Below, piece by piece: positions 34,205 through 41,988 of a stretch of DNA of 64,000 bases. How positions within the stretch are numbered: the first letter of the stretch is position 1; the number at the start of each line of letters is the position of its first letter. Under the pieces are notes generated by a model that saw only the letters and a list, made by a program, of their open reading frames with translations, was not told the origin of the DNA and searched no databases. Made by a program: the position numbers and the translations under genes. The DNA comes from Actinomycetota bacterium. Its GTDB lineage: Bacteria > Actinomycetota > Acidimicrobiia > IMCC26256 > PALSA-610. Location of the stretch: the NCBI GenBank assembly GCA_005773635.1, contig SXHN01000118.1, forward strand, positions 124,001-188,000, in the 5' to 3' direction.

Positions 34205-35479
34205 GTGACCGTATCCGTTGAAGAGTTTGCCGCTGACGCCGCACATTGGCTCGCGGCGCATGGCGAACGCCTGGGCCAAGACACCTCCGACGACGTCAAC
34301 GGTCACGAGGTCGTGTGGGGCCACGGACACATGAACGTCGCGGTGTTCCATGCACTGAGCTTCGACGACGAACGCGCGCTACTTGCGGACGCGCAACGAT
34401 GGCGCATGCTGAAAGCCACACGCGGCTACCACGCAATCACCGAAACTCCCGCGGTCGGTGGGCTCGGCCTCACCAAGGAACACGCCCGAGCGTTCGCGGT
34501 TCTCGAACGTGGATATCGAGTGCCGCCGAGCCACGAGTCGTTCAGCGTTACAACCGACTTGATCTCTCCGACAGTTGCGGTGTTCGGAAGCCCACAACAG
34601 CAGTCACAATTCGTGGGCGCGTTCCTCGCAGCAGAGCAACTGTGCTGCCAATTGTTTTCGGAGCCTGGCGCAGGTTCCGACCTCGCTGGGCTCGCGTGCC
34701 GAGCCGACCGCCACGAAGATGAATGGATAGTCAACGGCCAGAAAGTGTGGAGCTCGGGTGCACAGTTCAGCGAGTGGGGTTTGCTCATCACCCGCTCCGA
34801 CCCAAGCGCGCCCAAACACAAAGGCATGACTGCATTTCTCATCCCAATGGATTTGCCGGGGGTGGAGATTCGCCCTATCCGTCAAATGAGCGGCGGTAGT
34901 TCATTCAACGAAGTGTTTTTCCAAGACTGTCGGATCGCGGATTCAATGCGGCTCGGGGCAGTTGGCGAGGGCTGGAAGGTGGCAGTCACGACGCTTGGCT
35001 TCGAGCGCGACCACAGTGATCCCACTGGTGCGGCAGGCGGCGATCGCCCCGGTGGGAGGTGGTCGCATCTCTTGGCCACTGCACGCGCAATGGGTGTCAC
35101 TAATGATGCGGGCATGCGCCAGGATCTCATCAAGGTGTTCATCCATAAACGAGTCGAGGCACTACTCAACCAACGGGCCGCCGATCTGGCCCGCGGCGGC
35201 ACACCCGGCCCAGAAGGGTCGTTGGGCAAACTCATGTGGACCGAAGGCATGACCACAATGTCACGAGTTGTGACGCGCATCCTTGGGCCGAATCTGACGG
35301 CAGACACTGGAGCGTGGGGTACCTGGGAATGGGGGGAACACGTGCTCGGGGCCCCCGGATATCGCATTGCTGGCGGGTCCGACGAGGTACAGCGCAACAT
35401 CATTGGCGAACGGGTGCTTGGCCTCCCCATGGAGCCACGGCCCGATAAGACAATTCCGTGGTCCGAATTACCGCGTTAA
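34205..35479 (+). CDS. Acyl-CoA dehydrogenase
   Basis: A 424-residue acyl-CoA dehydrogenase with LFSEPGAGSDLAGLACRA, GQKVWSSGAQFSEWG and the C-terminal GGSDEVQRNIIGERVLG. The position of the usual C-terminal catalytic glutamate is non-acidic. A glutamate in TLGFERDHSD near residue 273 is the likely base, as in the isovaleryl/long-chain FadE type. It starts at GTG 34205, divergent from the TetR gene. It should introduce an alpha-beta double bond into an acyl-CoA and pass electrons to ETF. It lies 99 bases before the SDR at 35579, which has its own operator, so it is probably a separate unit. Confidence 0.88.
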   Translation: MTVSVEEFAADAAHWLAAHGERLGQDTSDDVNGHEVVWGHGHMNVAVFHALSFDDERALLADAQRWRMLKATRGYHAITETPAVGGLGLTKEHARAFAVLERGYRVPPSHESFSVTTDLISPTVAVFGSPQQQSQFVGAFLAAEQLCCQLFSEPGAGSDLAGLACRADRHEDEWIVNGQKVWSSGAQFSEWGLLITRSDPSAPKHKGMTAFLIPMDLPGVEIRPIRQMSGGSSFNEVFFQDCRIADSMRLGAVGEGWKVAVTTLGFERDHSDPTGAAGGDRPGGRWSHLLATARAMGVTNDAGMRQDLIKVFIHKRVEALLNQRAADLARGGTPGPEGSLGKLMWTEGMTTMSRVVTRILGPNLTADTGAWGTWEWGEHVLGAPGYRIAGGSDEVQRNIIGERVLGLPMEPRPDKTIPWSELPR

Positions 35480-35546
35480 CCACGCCATTCGCTGACCCGT
35501 CACACCGCACGCAGGAATTGCTTCTCAGCACCTTGCGTGGTGGAAT

Positions 35547-35566
35547 AACTAACCACACGATTAATT
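35547..35566. promoter_or_regulatory. TetR-type operator, copy D
   Basis: AACTAACCACACGATTAATT matches the copy-C sequence at most positions but is a weaker palindrome (6 of 10 pairs). It lies 12 bases before the ATG at 35579 and so fronts the SDR/ThuA/E1alpha/E1beta/E2 operon. Its GGAG ribosome-binding site follows directly. Confidence 0.55.
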
Positions 35567-35578
35567 ATGGAGTAGCGA

Positions 35579-36337
35579 ATGGATCTCGGACTTAAGGGCA
35601 AGCGCGCGTTGGTGACGGGCTCGACCAAAGGGATCGGGCGCGCCATCGCTGAAGTGTTACTCGCCGAAGGCGCGTCAGTGGCGATCTGCGCGCGCAGCGG
35701 CGACGCGGTCAAGGCGACCATCGCCGAGCTGTCTGAGCATGGCATGGTCGTGGGCGACGTTGTCGACGCGGCCGATCTCGCATCGATCGAAACATGGGTC
35801 GCGAACTCCGCAGAGCAGCTCGGCGGCATCGATATCTACGTGCACAACACATCTGGCAAACCCCAAAAGGTGCTGACCGATTGGTCGAAAAACTTCGAAA
35901 CCGATTTGGTGGCTCTCGTCGGCGGAGTTGCCAGCGCCGCAAACATCTTGGAAGCCGATGGTGGTGGTTCGCTCGTCAGCATCGGAACCACCGCGTCGGC
36001 GGAACACTTCGGCTCGGGTTCGGGGAGTTACAGCGCCTTCAAAGCTGCAGTGACCAACTGGACGTTGGGTCAGGCGCAAGTGCTCGGTGCACGCGGCATC
36101 CGGTGCAACGTTGTATCGCCGGGCCCCGTCGTGTTCGATGGCGGAGATTGGGCCAACATTCGTGCTGCGAAACCCGAGTTCTATGACGCGACGGTCGCGT
36201 CACACCCGACCGGGCGGCTGGGTTCTGCTCGCGATATCGCCAACGTCGTTGCGTTCCTGTCCAGCGATGCAGCCGCACACATCAATGGCGCCAACGTCAC
36301 GGTCGACGGCGGTTTTCTCAAGCGCATCAACTACTGA
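35579..36337 (+). CDS. Short-chain dehydrogenase/reductase
   Basis: A 252-residue SDR with cofactor loop TGSTKGIGRA, HNTSG in place of NNAG, catalytic serine region SIGTTASAEHFGSGSG, and YSAFK (Tyr-x3-Lys). The ending is VDGGFLKRINY. The glycine-rich insertion before the tyrosine is unusual. It should act as an NAD(P)-dependent alcohol dehydrogenase or ketoreductase. The ATG at 35579 has GGAG six bases upstream and directly follows operator copy D. It is the first gene of a five-gene operon ending with the E2 gene at 40511, with 25 bases to the next gene and then overlapping starts and stops. Confidence 0.9.
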   Translation: MDLGLKGKRALVTGSTKGIGRAIAEVLLAEGASVAICARSGDAVKATIAELSEHGMVVGDVVDAADLASIETWVANSAEQLGGIDIYVHNTSGKPQKVLTDWSKNFETDLVALVGGVASAANILEADGGGSLVSIGTTASAEHFGSGSGSYSAFKAAVTNWTLGQAQVLGARGIRCNVVSPGPVVFDGGDWANIRAAKPEFYDATVASHPTGRLGSARDIANVVAFLSSDAAAHINGANVTVDGGFLKRINY

Positions 36338-36362
36338 GTATCGGGATCTGAGTATTCAGCCC

Positions 36363-37136
36363 ATGACCGACCCCCGGGTGCCACCGTCTCGAATCGATGT
36401 TTGCCTCGTCGTAGGAGGCGTGTATCACGACTTCGATTTTGCTCGTCGAGAGCTTCTCCAACTACTGAGCGAACACGACCGTGCGCGCGTGTCGGTACGC
36501 CACAATTGGGACGACGTTCAAACACTGTCGGCGGCCGATGCGATCATCAGCTACACCTGTGATGTGCGTCCCAACGAGGCAAGCCAGGCTGCGCTGCGCG
36601 AATGGGTCGAGCGCGGTGGGCGTTGGGTTGCGCTGCACGGCACCAACGCCGCCCTCGATCACCCTCGACCCGCGGGGGTTGAAGCACCTCGTTGCTTTGC
36701 AAGCTTCGCGCACACCTTGGGGAGCCAGTTCATCGCGCACCCAGAGATAGGTCCATTCACTGTCGAAAACGCGAGCCCGGATCACTGGTTGGTCGCGGGT
36801 ATCGATTCGTTCATAACTCGTGATGAGCTATACCTGATGGAGCACCTCGACCCAGATGCACTCGAAGTGTTGCTCCGCACGCACTGGCTTGGCGAGACCC
36901 CCAGCTTCGCCGAATCCGATTGGAACAGCGGCTCGGGCGAACGGCTCGTGCAATATCTACGACCGCTCGGCAATGGTGCTGTGCTGTACAACACACTTGG
37001 CCACTGCCGCGGCCACTACGACATGGCGCCGTTGCAGGACTACTACCCGACCATCGAACGATGTTCTTGGGAAACTGCCCAATATTACGAACTTCTACGT
37101 CGAGCAATCCGCTGGGCCTTTGGAGCCACCGAATGA
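36363..37136 (+). CDS. ThuA-like domain protein
   Basis: A 257-residue protein with the ThuA (trehalose-utilisation/glutamine-amidotransferase-like) fold. It shows CLVVGGVYHDFDFARRELL, a central DAIISYTCDV, REWVERGGRWVALHGTNAAL, GSQFIAHP with the conserved histidine, and YNTLGHCRGHYDM near the end. ThuA proteins occur in sugar and sugar-derivative catabolism, but their chemistry is largely undefined. The ATG at 36363 is taken because sequence upstream in this frame is antisense-like text from the SDR. Its stop overlaps the E1alpha start (ATGA). Its presence in a 2-oxoacid dehydrogenase operon is unusual. Confidence 0.75.
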   Translation: MTDPRVPPSRIDVCLVVGGVYHDFDFARRELLQLLSEHDRARVSVRHNWDDVQTLSAADAIISYTCDVRPNEASQAALREWVERGGRWVALHGTNAALDHPRPAGVEAPRCFASFAHTLGSQFIAHPEIGPFTVENASPDHWLVAGIDSFITRDELYLMEHLDPDALEVLLRTHWLGETPSFAESDWNSGSGERLVQYLRPLGNGAVLYNTLGHCRGHYDMAPLQDYYPTIERCSWETAQYYELLRRAIRWAFGATE

Positions 37137-38149
37137 CCGCACAACCCAACATCGTCGATCAAGCAACCATCGAAGATCTCCATCGGCGCATGGTGCGTAT
37201 CCGATTTTTTGAAGAGTCGGCCGGAAAAATCTTCGAGGCCAACAAGATCCCCGGTTTCGTACACCTCTACGTAGGTCAGGAAGCTGTCGCGGCCGGCGTA
37301 TGTGTCGCGCTGCGCGATGAAGACCAAATCAGCTCGACACACCGCGGCCACGGCCACCTGGTCGCCAAGGGCGGCGATCTCGCCAAGATGATGGCCGAAC
37401 TCATGGGTAAAGCCACTGGCTACTGCCAGGGCAAGGGTGGCTCAATGCATATCTGCGACCTTGAGCTCAACATGTTGGGTGCGAACGGCATTGTCGGAGG
37501 AGGGATTCCGATCGCGGTCGGTGCGGGCTTTGCCAATAAATACCGCAAGAACGAAACCGTATCTGTGGCGTTTTTTGGCGATGGCACCACAAATATCGGG
37601 GCATTCCACGAAGCCGCGAATATGGCTGCAGCACTGAAGCTGCCCGTGCTCTTCGTTTGTGAGAACAACGAGTATGCGGAATATACGCAGCGCTCCAAGA
37701 CTATGGCGATCGACGACGTCGCGCAACGAGCAGCCGCGTATGGCATGCCTGCGACGATCGTCGATGGGATGAACGCCCTCGCCGTATTCGAAGCAACTGT
37801 TGATGCCCTCGCAGCAATTCGCTCGGGCAACGGACCGGCGTTTCTCGAATGTAAGACTTACCGGTACTACAACCATCATGGAATACAGACACTCGGAATG
37901 AAGTACCGCAGCGACGACGAAGTCGCGCTATGGCGAGCGCGCGATCCGATTGCCGCACATGAGACGACGATGATCAGCAATGGCGTCGCGACCCAGGCCA
38001 GCATCGACGCGACGCGCGCGACAATATCGGCCGAGATCGGCGAAGCGATCGCGTTCGCAGAATCCAGCCCGCTCCCCGACCCGAGCGGGTTGCTCGACAA
38101 CGTCTACACCGAAAGCTCCGATTCAGCGCCAGTTGGAGTTCGGACATGA
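37133..38149 (+). CDS. 2-oxoacid dehydrogenase (pyruvate/acetoin type) E1 alpha subunit
   Basis: A 338-residue thiamin-diphosphate enzyme subunit with HLYVGQEAVAAGVCVAL, STHRGHGHLVAKG, CQGKGGSMHI and the ThDP/Mg motif GDGTTNIGAFHEAANMAA. The end of the motif carries the family's CENNEYAEYT. Together with the next gene it decarboxylates a 2-oxo acid (or cleaves an acetoin-like diketone/ketol) and passes the acyl group to lipoyl-E2. Length and motifs are closest to PDH/acetoin-dehydrogenase alpha chains; branched-chain enzymes are an alternative. It overlaps the ThuA gene before it and E1 beta after it by 4 bases each (ATGA). Confidence 0.9.
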   Translation: MTAQPNIVDQATIEDLHRRMVRIRFFEESAGKIFEANKIPGFVHLYVGQEAVAAGVCVALRDEDQISSTHRGHGHLVAKGGDLAKMMAELMGKATGYCQGKGGSMHICDLELNMLGANGIVGGGIPIAVGAGFANKYRKNETVSVAFFGDGTTNIGAFHEAANMAAALKLPVLFVCENNEYAEYTQRSKTMAIDDVAQRAAAYGMPATIVDGMNALAVFEATVDALAAIRSGNGPAFLECKTYRYYNHHGIQTLGMKYRSDDEVALWRARDPIAAHETTMISNGVATQASIDATRATISAEIGEAIAFAESSPLPDPSGLLDNVYTESSDSAPVGVRT

Positions 38150-39150
38150 GCGAACGAGAACTTTCTTATCTGCACTCGTTTACCGAAGGTTTGCGTCAGG
38201 TAATGGAAGTGGACCCGAGCGTATTTGTCGCGGGCGAAGACGTTGGCCGCACCGGTGGTGTCTTTCACAGTTTCGATGGGTTGTTCGACGTGTTCGGCGA
38301 AGATCGCATGGTCGACACGCCGATTTCTGAACAAGCGATTATCGGGCTCGGCATCGGCGCGGCGGTCGTTGGTCTGCGGCCGGTCGTCGACTTGATGTTC
38401 ATGGATTTCGTGCTCGTCGCGATGGATCAGATTGTGAATCAGGCCGCGAAGTTGAAGTACATGTTTGGTGGCAACGCCACGTTGCCGCTCACTATCACCA
38501 CTATGGGCGGTGCAGGTTTATCGGCGGGGGCACAACACAGTCAGAGCTTGGAAGCCATGCTGTGTCATGTGCCTGGGCTGAAGGTCGTGATGCCTGCCAA
38601 CGCCTACGATCTCAAAGGGCTGACCATCTCGGCGATTCGCGACGACAATCCCACCATCGTGGTATTGCACAAGAAACTGCTGGGAATCAAGGGGTTTGTG
38701 CCCGAGGCCGCGTACGAGATCCCCCTCGGCTCCGCAACGGTTACTCGAACGGGCAACGATGTGACGCTCATCGCGTATAGCCGTATGGCGATCGAGGCCC
38801 TCGCCGCGGCGAAGCTTCTTGAAGACCAAGATATCGACTGCGAAGTGATCGATCTGCGCACCGTAAGCCCGATCGACTTCGACACCGTGCTCACCTCCGC
38901 ACGCAAAACGAATCGCGTGGTGATCGTGCACGAAGCCGTTCGTTCGGGCGGCCTCGGTGCAGAGCTCGCGGCGCAAATCCAAGAGCACGCTTTCGACTAT
39001 CTCGACGCGCCGGTCGCTCGCGTTGCAGCACCATTCGCTCCGATTCCGTTTAGTCCCGCGCTCGAATCTGCATACATTCCCGACGCTCACAGCATCGCCG
39101 CGCAGGTGCGAGCCACCTTGCATCGTCCGGTCCCTGGCATGTCACGCTGA
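38146..39150 (+). CDS. 2-oxoacid dehydrogenase E1 beta subunit
   Basis: A 334-residue transketolase-type subunit with VFVAGEDVGRTGGVF, DTPISEQAIIGLGIGAA, the QIVNQAAKLKYMFGG segment lining the ThDP pocket, GAQHSQSLEAM (conserved histidine), and the C-terminal domain with DLRTVSPIDFDTV and VHEAVRSGGLGAEL. It pairs with E1 alpha to form the alpha2beta2 decarboxylase. The start overlaps the E1 alpha stop (ATGA), ensuring equal synthesis. The E2 gene follows after 2 bases. Confidence 0.92.
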   Translation: MSERELSYLHSFTEGLRQVMEVDPSVFVAGEDVGRTGGVFHSFDGLFDVFGEDRMVDTPISEQAIIGLGIGAAVVGLRPVVDLMFMDFVLVAMDQIVNQAAKLKYMFGGNATLPLTITTMGGAGLSAGAQHSQSLEAMLCHVPGLKVVMPANAYDLKGLTISAIRDDNPTIVVLHKKLLGIKGFVPEAAYEIPLGSATVTRTGNDVTLIAYSRMAIEALAAAKLLEDQDIDCEVIDLRTVSPIDFDTVLTSARKTNRVVIVHEAVRSGGLGAELAAQIQEHAFDYLDAPVARVAAPFAPIPFSPALESAYIPDAHSIAAQVRATLHRPVPGMSR

Positions 39151-39152
39151 TC

Positions 39153-40511
39153 ATGGCCGTCGAATTCCAAATGCCGAAGCTCGGCCTCACCATGGAGTCG
39201 GGCCGCATCGTCGAATGGCTGGTAGCCGACGGCGCCAACGTGCAACAAGGCGAAGCGGTGCTGGTTGTCGAAACCGACAAGGTCGACACCGATATCGAAG
39301 CAAGCGGCTCAGGGATCCTGCACATCAGTGCCAATGCAGGCGAAACAATTGATTGTGGCGACTGCATTGGTTGGTTTCTCGCAGTGGGCGAATCGGCCCC
39401 TGTTGCCAAGGTTGCGCCCAGCACCCAGCCGAGCGCCCCGCCACTCGATACGGTCGCTTCACACACTCCGAAGCGCCAAACCGGCACCGACGGAACGCGT
39501 CAGTTTGTGTCACCCAATGCCCGCCGAGTTGCCGCGTCGAACAGTATCGATTTGTCGCAGCTCGTGGGCACCGGCCCCGGCGGAAGAATTGTTTCCGAAG
39601 ACGTCGAGGCCGCAGCGTCAAGCGGCTTGGCACCTCACTCATCTCTGATCTATACGGATGCGACTCATGCCGCACACCAGATCGCTCAACGATTTGGTAT
39701 CGATGTGCGCGACGTGCAAGCAAGAGGGCCCAACCCACGAGTCGATCGAGTCGACGTCGAACGCTACGTTCGCGAGCGCCTCGCGGAAGCCCAGAGCACC
39801 ACGATCGCAAACACTGCGCCCCCTGAGGCGGCATTACTCCAAATCCCCTCGTCGACGATTCCCTTGACGGGCATGCGCGGAACGATCGCATCAAGAATGT
39901 ATGAATCGTTACAAGCAATGGCGCAACTCACCTTGACGATGGATGCCATCATGGACGCAGTAGTTGCGCACCGGGAGGAAAGCGATCCGACCACACGGGC
40001 GAGCTACACCGACTATGTAGTCGCAGCTGTGGCAACCGCACTACAAGATCATCCGGTCGTCAACAGCCAGATCGCGGGCGGATCGCTCGCGTTGCTGCCC
40101 GACATCAATGTCGGCTTAGCTGTCGCGTTGCCGGGCGGCTTGGTCGTGCCAGTCATCAAGCACACGAACACTCTTGCCCTGCAAACGTTGAGCGAAGAAA
40201 CAACTCGACTAGCAAGCGCAGCACGGTCGGGTTCCCTGTTGCGCCATGAAGTTGAGGGCGGCACGTTCTCGGTAACAGCGCTCGGCGCATACGGCGTTGA
40301 TGCGTTTACGCCCGTAATCAATCCACCGAACACGGCGATACTTGGCGTCGGTCGCCTGCGCGACGAAGTGCGATGGGACGGTGACCTCCCAATGAAGACC
40401 AAAGTGGTGACGCTGAGCCTTACCTGGGATCATCGAGCATTCGATGGAGTGCCCGCCGCCGAATTCACCATGGCAGTCTGCGAACGCCTCAAAACCTGGG
40501 GCAGCGCGTAG
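39153..40511 (+). CDS. Dihydrolipoamide acyltransferase E2 with two E3-binding-like domains
   Basis: A 452-residue E2 subunit. The lipoyl domain is at 1-80 with the lipoylated lysine K43 (VETDKVDTDIEA). A peripheral-subunit-binding domain follows at about 117-153 (FVSPNARRVAASNSIDLSQL, GPGGRIVSEDVEA). A second similar segment lies at about 168-206 (AHQIAQRFGIDVRDVQARG, RVDRVDVERYV). The catalytic domain runs from about 236, with the active-site DHRAFDG (H427, D431). It transfers the acyl group to CoA and forms the complex core. No E3 (dihydrolipoamide dehydrogenase) gene is in the window, so E3 must come from elsewhere. Confidence 0.9.
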   Translation: MAVEFQMPKLGLTMESGRIVEWLVADGANVQQGEAVLVVETDKVDTDIEASGSGILHISANAGETIDCGDCIGWFLAVGESAPVAKVAPSTQPSAPPLDTVASHTPKRQTGTDGTRQFVSPNARRVAASNSIDLSQLVGTGPGGRIVSEDVEAAASSGLAPHSSLIYTDATHAAHQIAQRFGIDVRDVQARGPNPRVDRVDVERYVRERLAEAQSTTIANTAPPEAALLQIPSSTIPLTGMRGTIASRMYESLQAMAQLTLTMDAIMDAVVAHREESDPTTRASYTDYVVAAVATALQDHPVVNSQIAGGSLALLPDINVGLAVALPGGLVVPVIKHTNTLALQTLSEETTRLASAARSGSLLRHEVEGGTFSVTALGAYGVDAFTPVINPPNTAILGVGRLRDEVRWDGDLPMKTKVVTLSLTWDHRAFDGVPAAEFTMAVCERLKTWGSA

Positions 40512-40539
40512 CTACGCGCCACAGACCACCGACCGCGCA

Positions 40540-40590
40540 CCACCGTTGTCCGTTTTCGCACCGAAACGGTGCAGGAAAGGACAACAGTGG
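40540..40590. terminator. Inverted repeat between convergent genes, terminator-like
   Basis: CCACCGTTGTCC at 40540-40551 pairs with GGACAACAGTGG at 40579-40590 (11 of 12 positions). A second nested repeat, CCGTTT with AAACGG, lies between them. It sits between the stop of the E2 gene and the stop of the convergent acyl-CoA dehydrogenase. It could serve as a bidirectional terminator or an mRNA 3' end stabiliser. No U-run follows. Confidence 0.45.
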
Positions 40591-40605
40591 CTGCCCGAGT
40601 GAAAA

Positions 40606-41829
40606 TCAGGGAATGTGCAGGCCAGAGATGGCGCGAGCGATGACCAGGCGTTGGATCTCGCTGGTGCCCTCGAAAATCGTGTAGATCTTCGAGTCACGAT
40701 GCCATTGTTCTACCGGGTGCTCTTTGACGTAGCCCGCACCACCGAGAATTTGAATTGCTTCATCGGTGACACGCACGGCAACTTCACCGGCATAGAGCTT
40801 GCTCATCGAGCCTTCACCGGAAACGAACTGCTTGCCAGTGCGACCCATCCAACACGCACGCCACACCAGCAAACGAGCTGCGTCGATGTGCATTTTCATG
40901 TCAGCAAGTTTGAACGCGATGCCTTGATTCATAATGATCTTGCGACCAAAGGCTTCCCGTTCTTTGGCGTACTCAAGCGAATACTCATATGCCGCGCGGG
41001 CAATACCAATTGCTTGCGCACCAACCAACGGACGCGACGCTTCAAAGGTTGCCATCGCTGCCTGCACCCGTGAGCTCTTGCCTTCGCGCGCTCGTGCCAA
41101 GCGGGCATCAAGTTTTTCTTTGCCTCCAAGCAGGCACGAACCCGGCACGCGACAGTCTGTGAACACAACCTCTGAAGTGTGCGATGCGCGAATACCCATC
41201 TTCGAAAACTTCTGACCCATTTCACAGCCCGGTGTGCCCGGAGGAACGACGAACGATGCGTGACCCCGTGATTTCAATGCTGGTTCAACCGCAGCAACAA
41301 CGACGTGCACCGTTGGTACCTTCGTCATACCGCCGTTGGTGATCCAGGTCTTCGTCCCGTTGATAACCCATTCATCTTTGGCTTCGTCGTATACAGCGCG
41401 CGTGCGCAGCGACGACACGTCGGAACCAGCGTCAGGTTCACTCACCGCGAAGGCGGCCATCTGAATCTTGTCGGGAGTTCCGAAACATTGTGGCAACCAC
41501 TCACCGATTTGTTCGGGGGTGCCGTTGCCAAGAATTCCAGAAAGACCGAGCGTCGTGCCAAGCAGCGCGAGCGTGCAACCTGCATCGCCCCAAGCGAGTT
41601 CTTCGGATGCAATAGCGAGCGTAAGGCCCGTTGGGTCACCGAACGCCTCCGCGAAAAACTCCGGCGTGTAGAGCCCGATGCGTGCGGCTTCTTCAATGAC
41701 CGGCCACGGCGTTTCTTCTTTTTGGTCGTACTCCGCAGCGACGGGGCGAATCACATTCTTCGCGAAATCGTGAACCCATTGCTTCAACGTCTCTTGATCT
41801 TCATTGAGGTCGAGCGAAAATTCAGCCAT
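40606..41829 (-). CDS. Acyl-CoA dehydrogenase (canonical short/medium-chain type)
   Basis: A 407-residue acyl-CoA dehydrogenase with all usual signatures: FAVSEPDAGSDVSSLRTRA, GTKTWITNGG, YAKEREAFGRKI, QILGGAGYVKEHP, and the catalytic glutamate in FEGTSEIQRLVIARAI. It lies in the typical place for SCAD/MCAD-like enzymes, unlike the three other dehydrogenases of the window. An AGGAG site seven bases before ATG 41829 fixes the start. It converges on the E2 gene. Upstream (41874-41933) are two operator-like inverted repeats, one similar to the regional TetR-type element. Confidence 0.93.
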   Translation of the reverse strand: MAEFSLDLNEDQETLKQWVHDFAKNVIRPVAAEYDQKEETPWPVIEEAARIGLYTPEFFAEAFGDPTGLTLAIASEELAWGDAGCTLALLGTTLGLSGILGNGTPEQIGEWLPQCFGTPDKIQMAAFAVSEPDAGSDVSSLRTRAVYDEAKDEWVINGTKTWITNGGMTKVPTVHVVVAAVEPALKSRGHASFVVPPGTPGCEMGQKFSKMGIRASHTSEVVFTDCRVPGSCLLGGKEKLDARLARAREGKSSRVQAAMATFEASRPLVGAQAIGIARAAYEYSLEYAKEREAFGRKIIMNQGIAFKLADMKMHIDAARLLVWRACWMGRTGKQFVSGEGSMSKLYAGEVAVRVTDEAIQILGGAGYVKEHPVEQWHRDSKIYTIFEGTSEIQRLVIARAISGLHIP

Positions 41830-41873
41830 GTTGGTCTCCTGGGTCGGGACACGAGCATGTCCCGTAGTTACAC

Positions 41874-41933
41874 GTTACTAGTCGGTAACCATTGTACAAC
41901 TGGACCTGCGCAGCCAATAACTCGGCGAGTTAG
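41874..41933. promoter_or_regulatory. Operator-like inverted repeats upstream of an acyl-CoA dehydrogenase
   Basis: GTTAC-N6-GTAAC lies at 41874-41889, and ATAACTCG-G-CGAGTTAG at 41917-41933. The second, read on the minus strand, starts CTAACTCG and resembles the CTAACCG half-site of copies A-D, but its spacing is odd (one central base). They lie 45-104 bases before the ATG at 41829 and 56 or more bases before the divergent M23 gene. They could bind a related TetR protein. Confidence 0.4.
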
Positions 41934-41988
41934 TCAAGTGTCACAGCCAAAACGCCGATCAAGAAGGGTCCAACGAGGGGGATCCCGA

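Noticed and set aside
41305-41988. In-frame extension of the M23 peptidase gene by 228 codons.
   Set aside because: It is antisense to the acyl-CoA dehydrogenase gene; a strong ribosome-binding site and a signal peptide mark the start at 41989.
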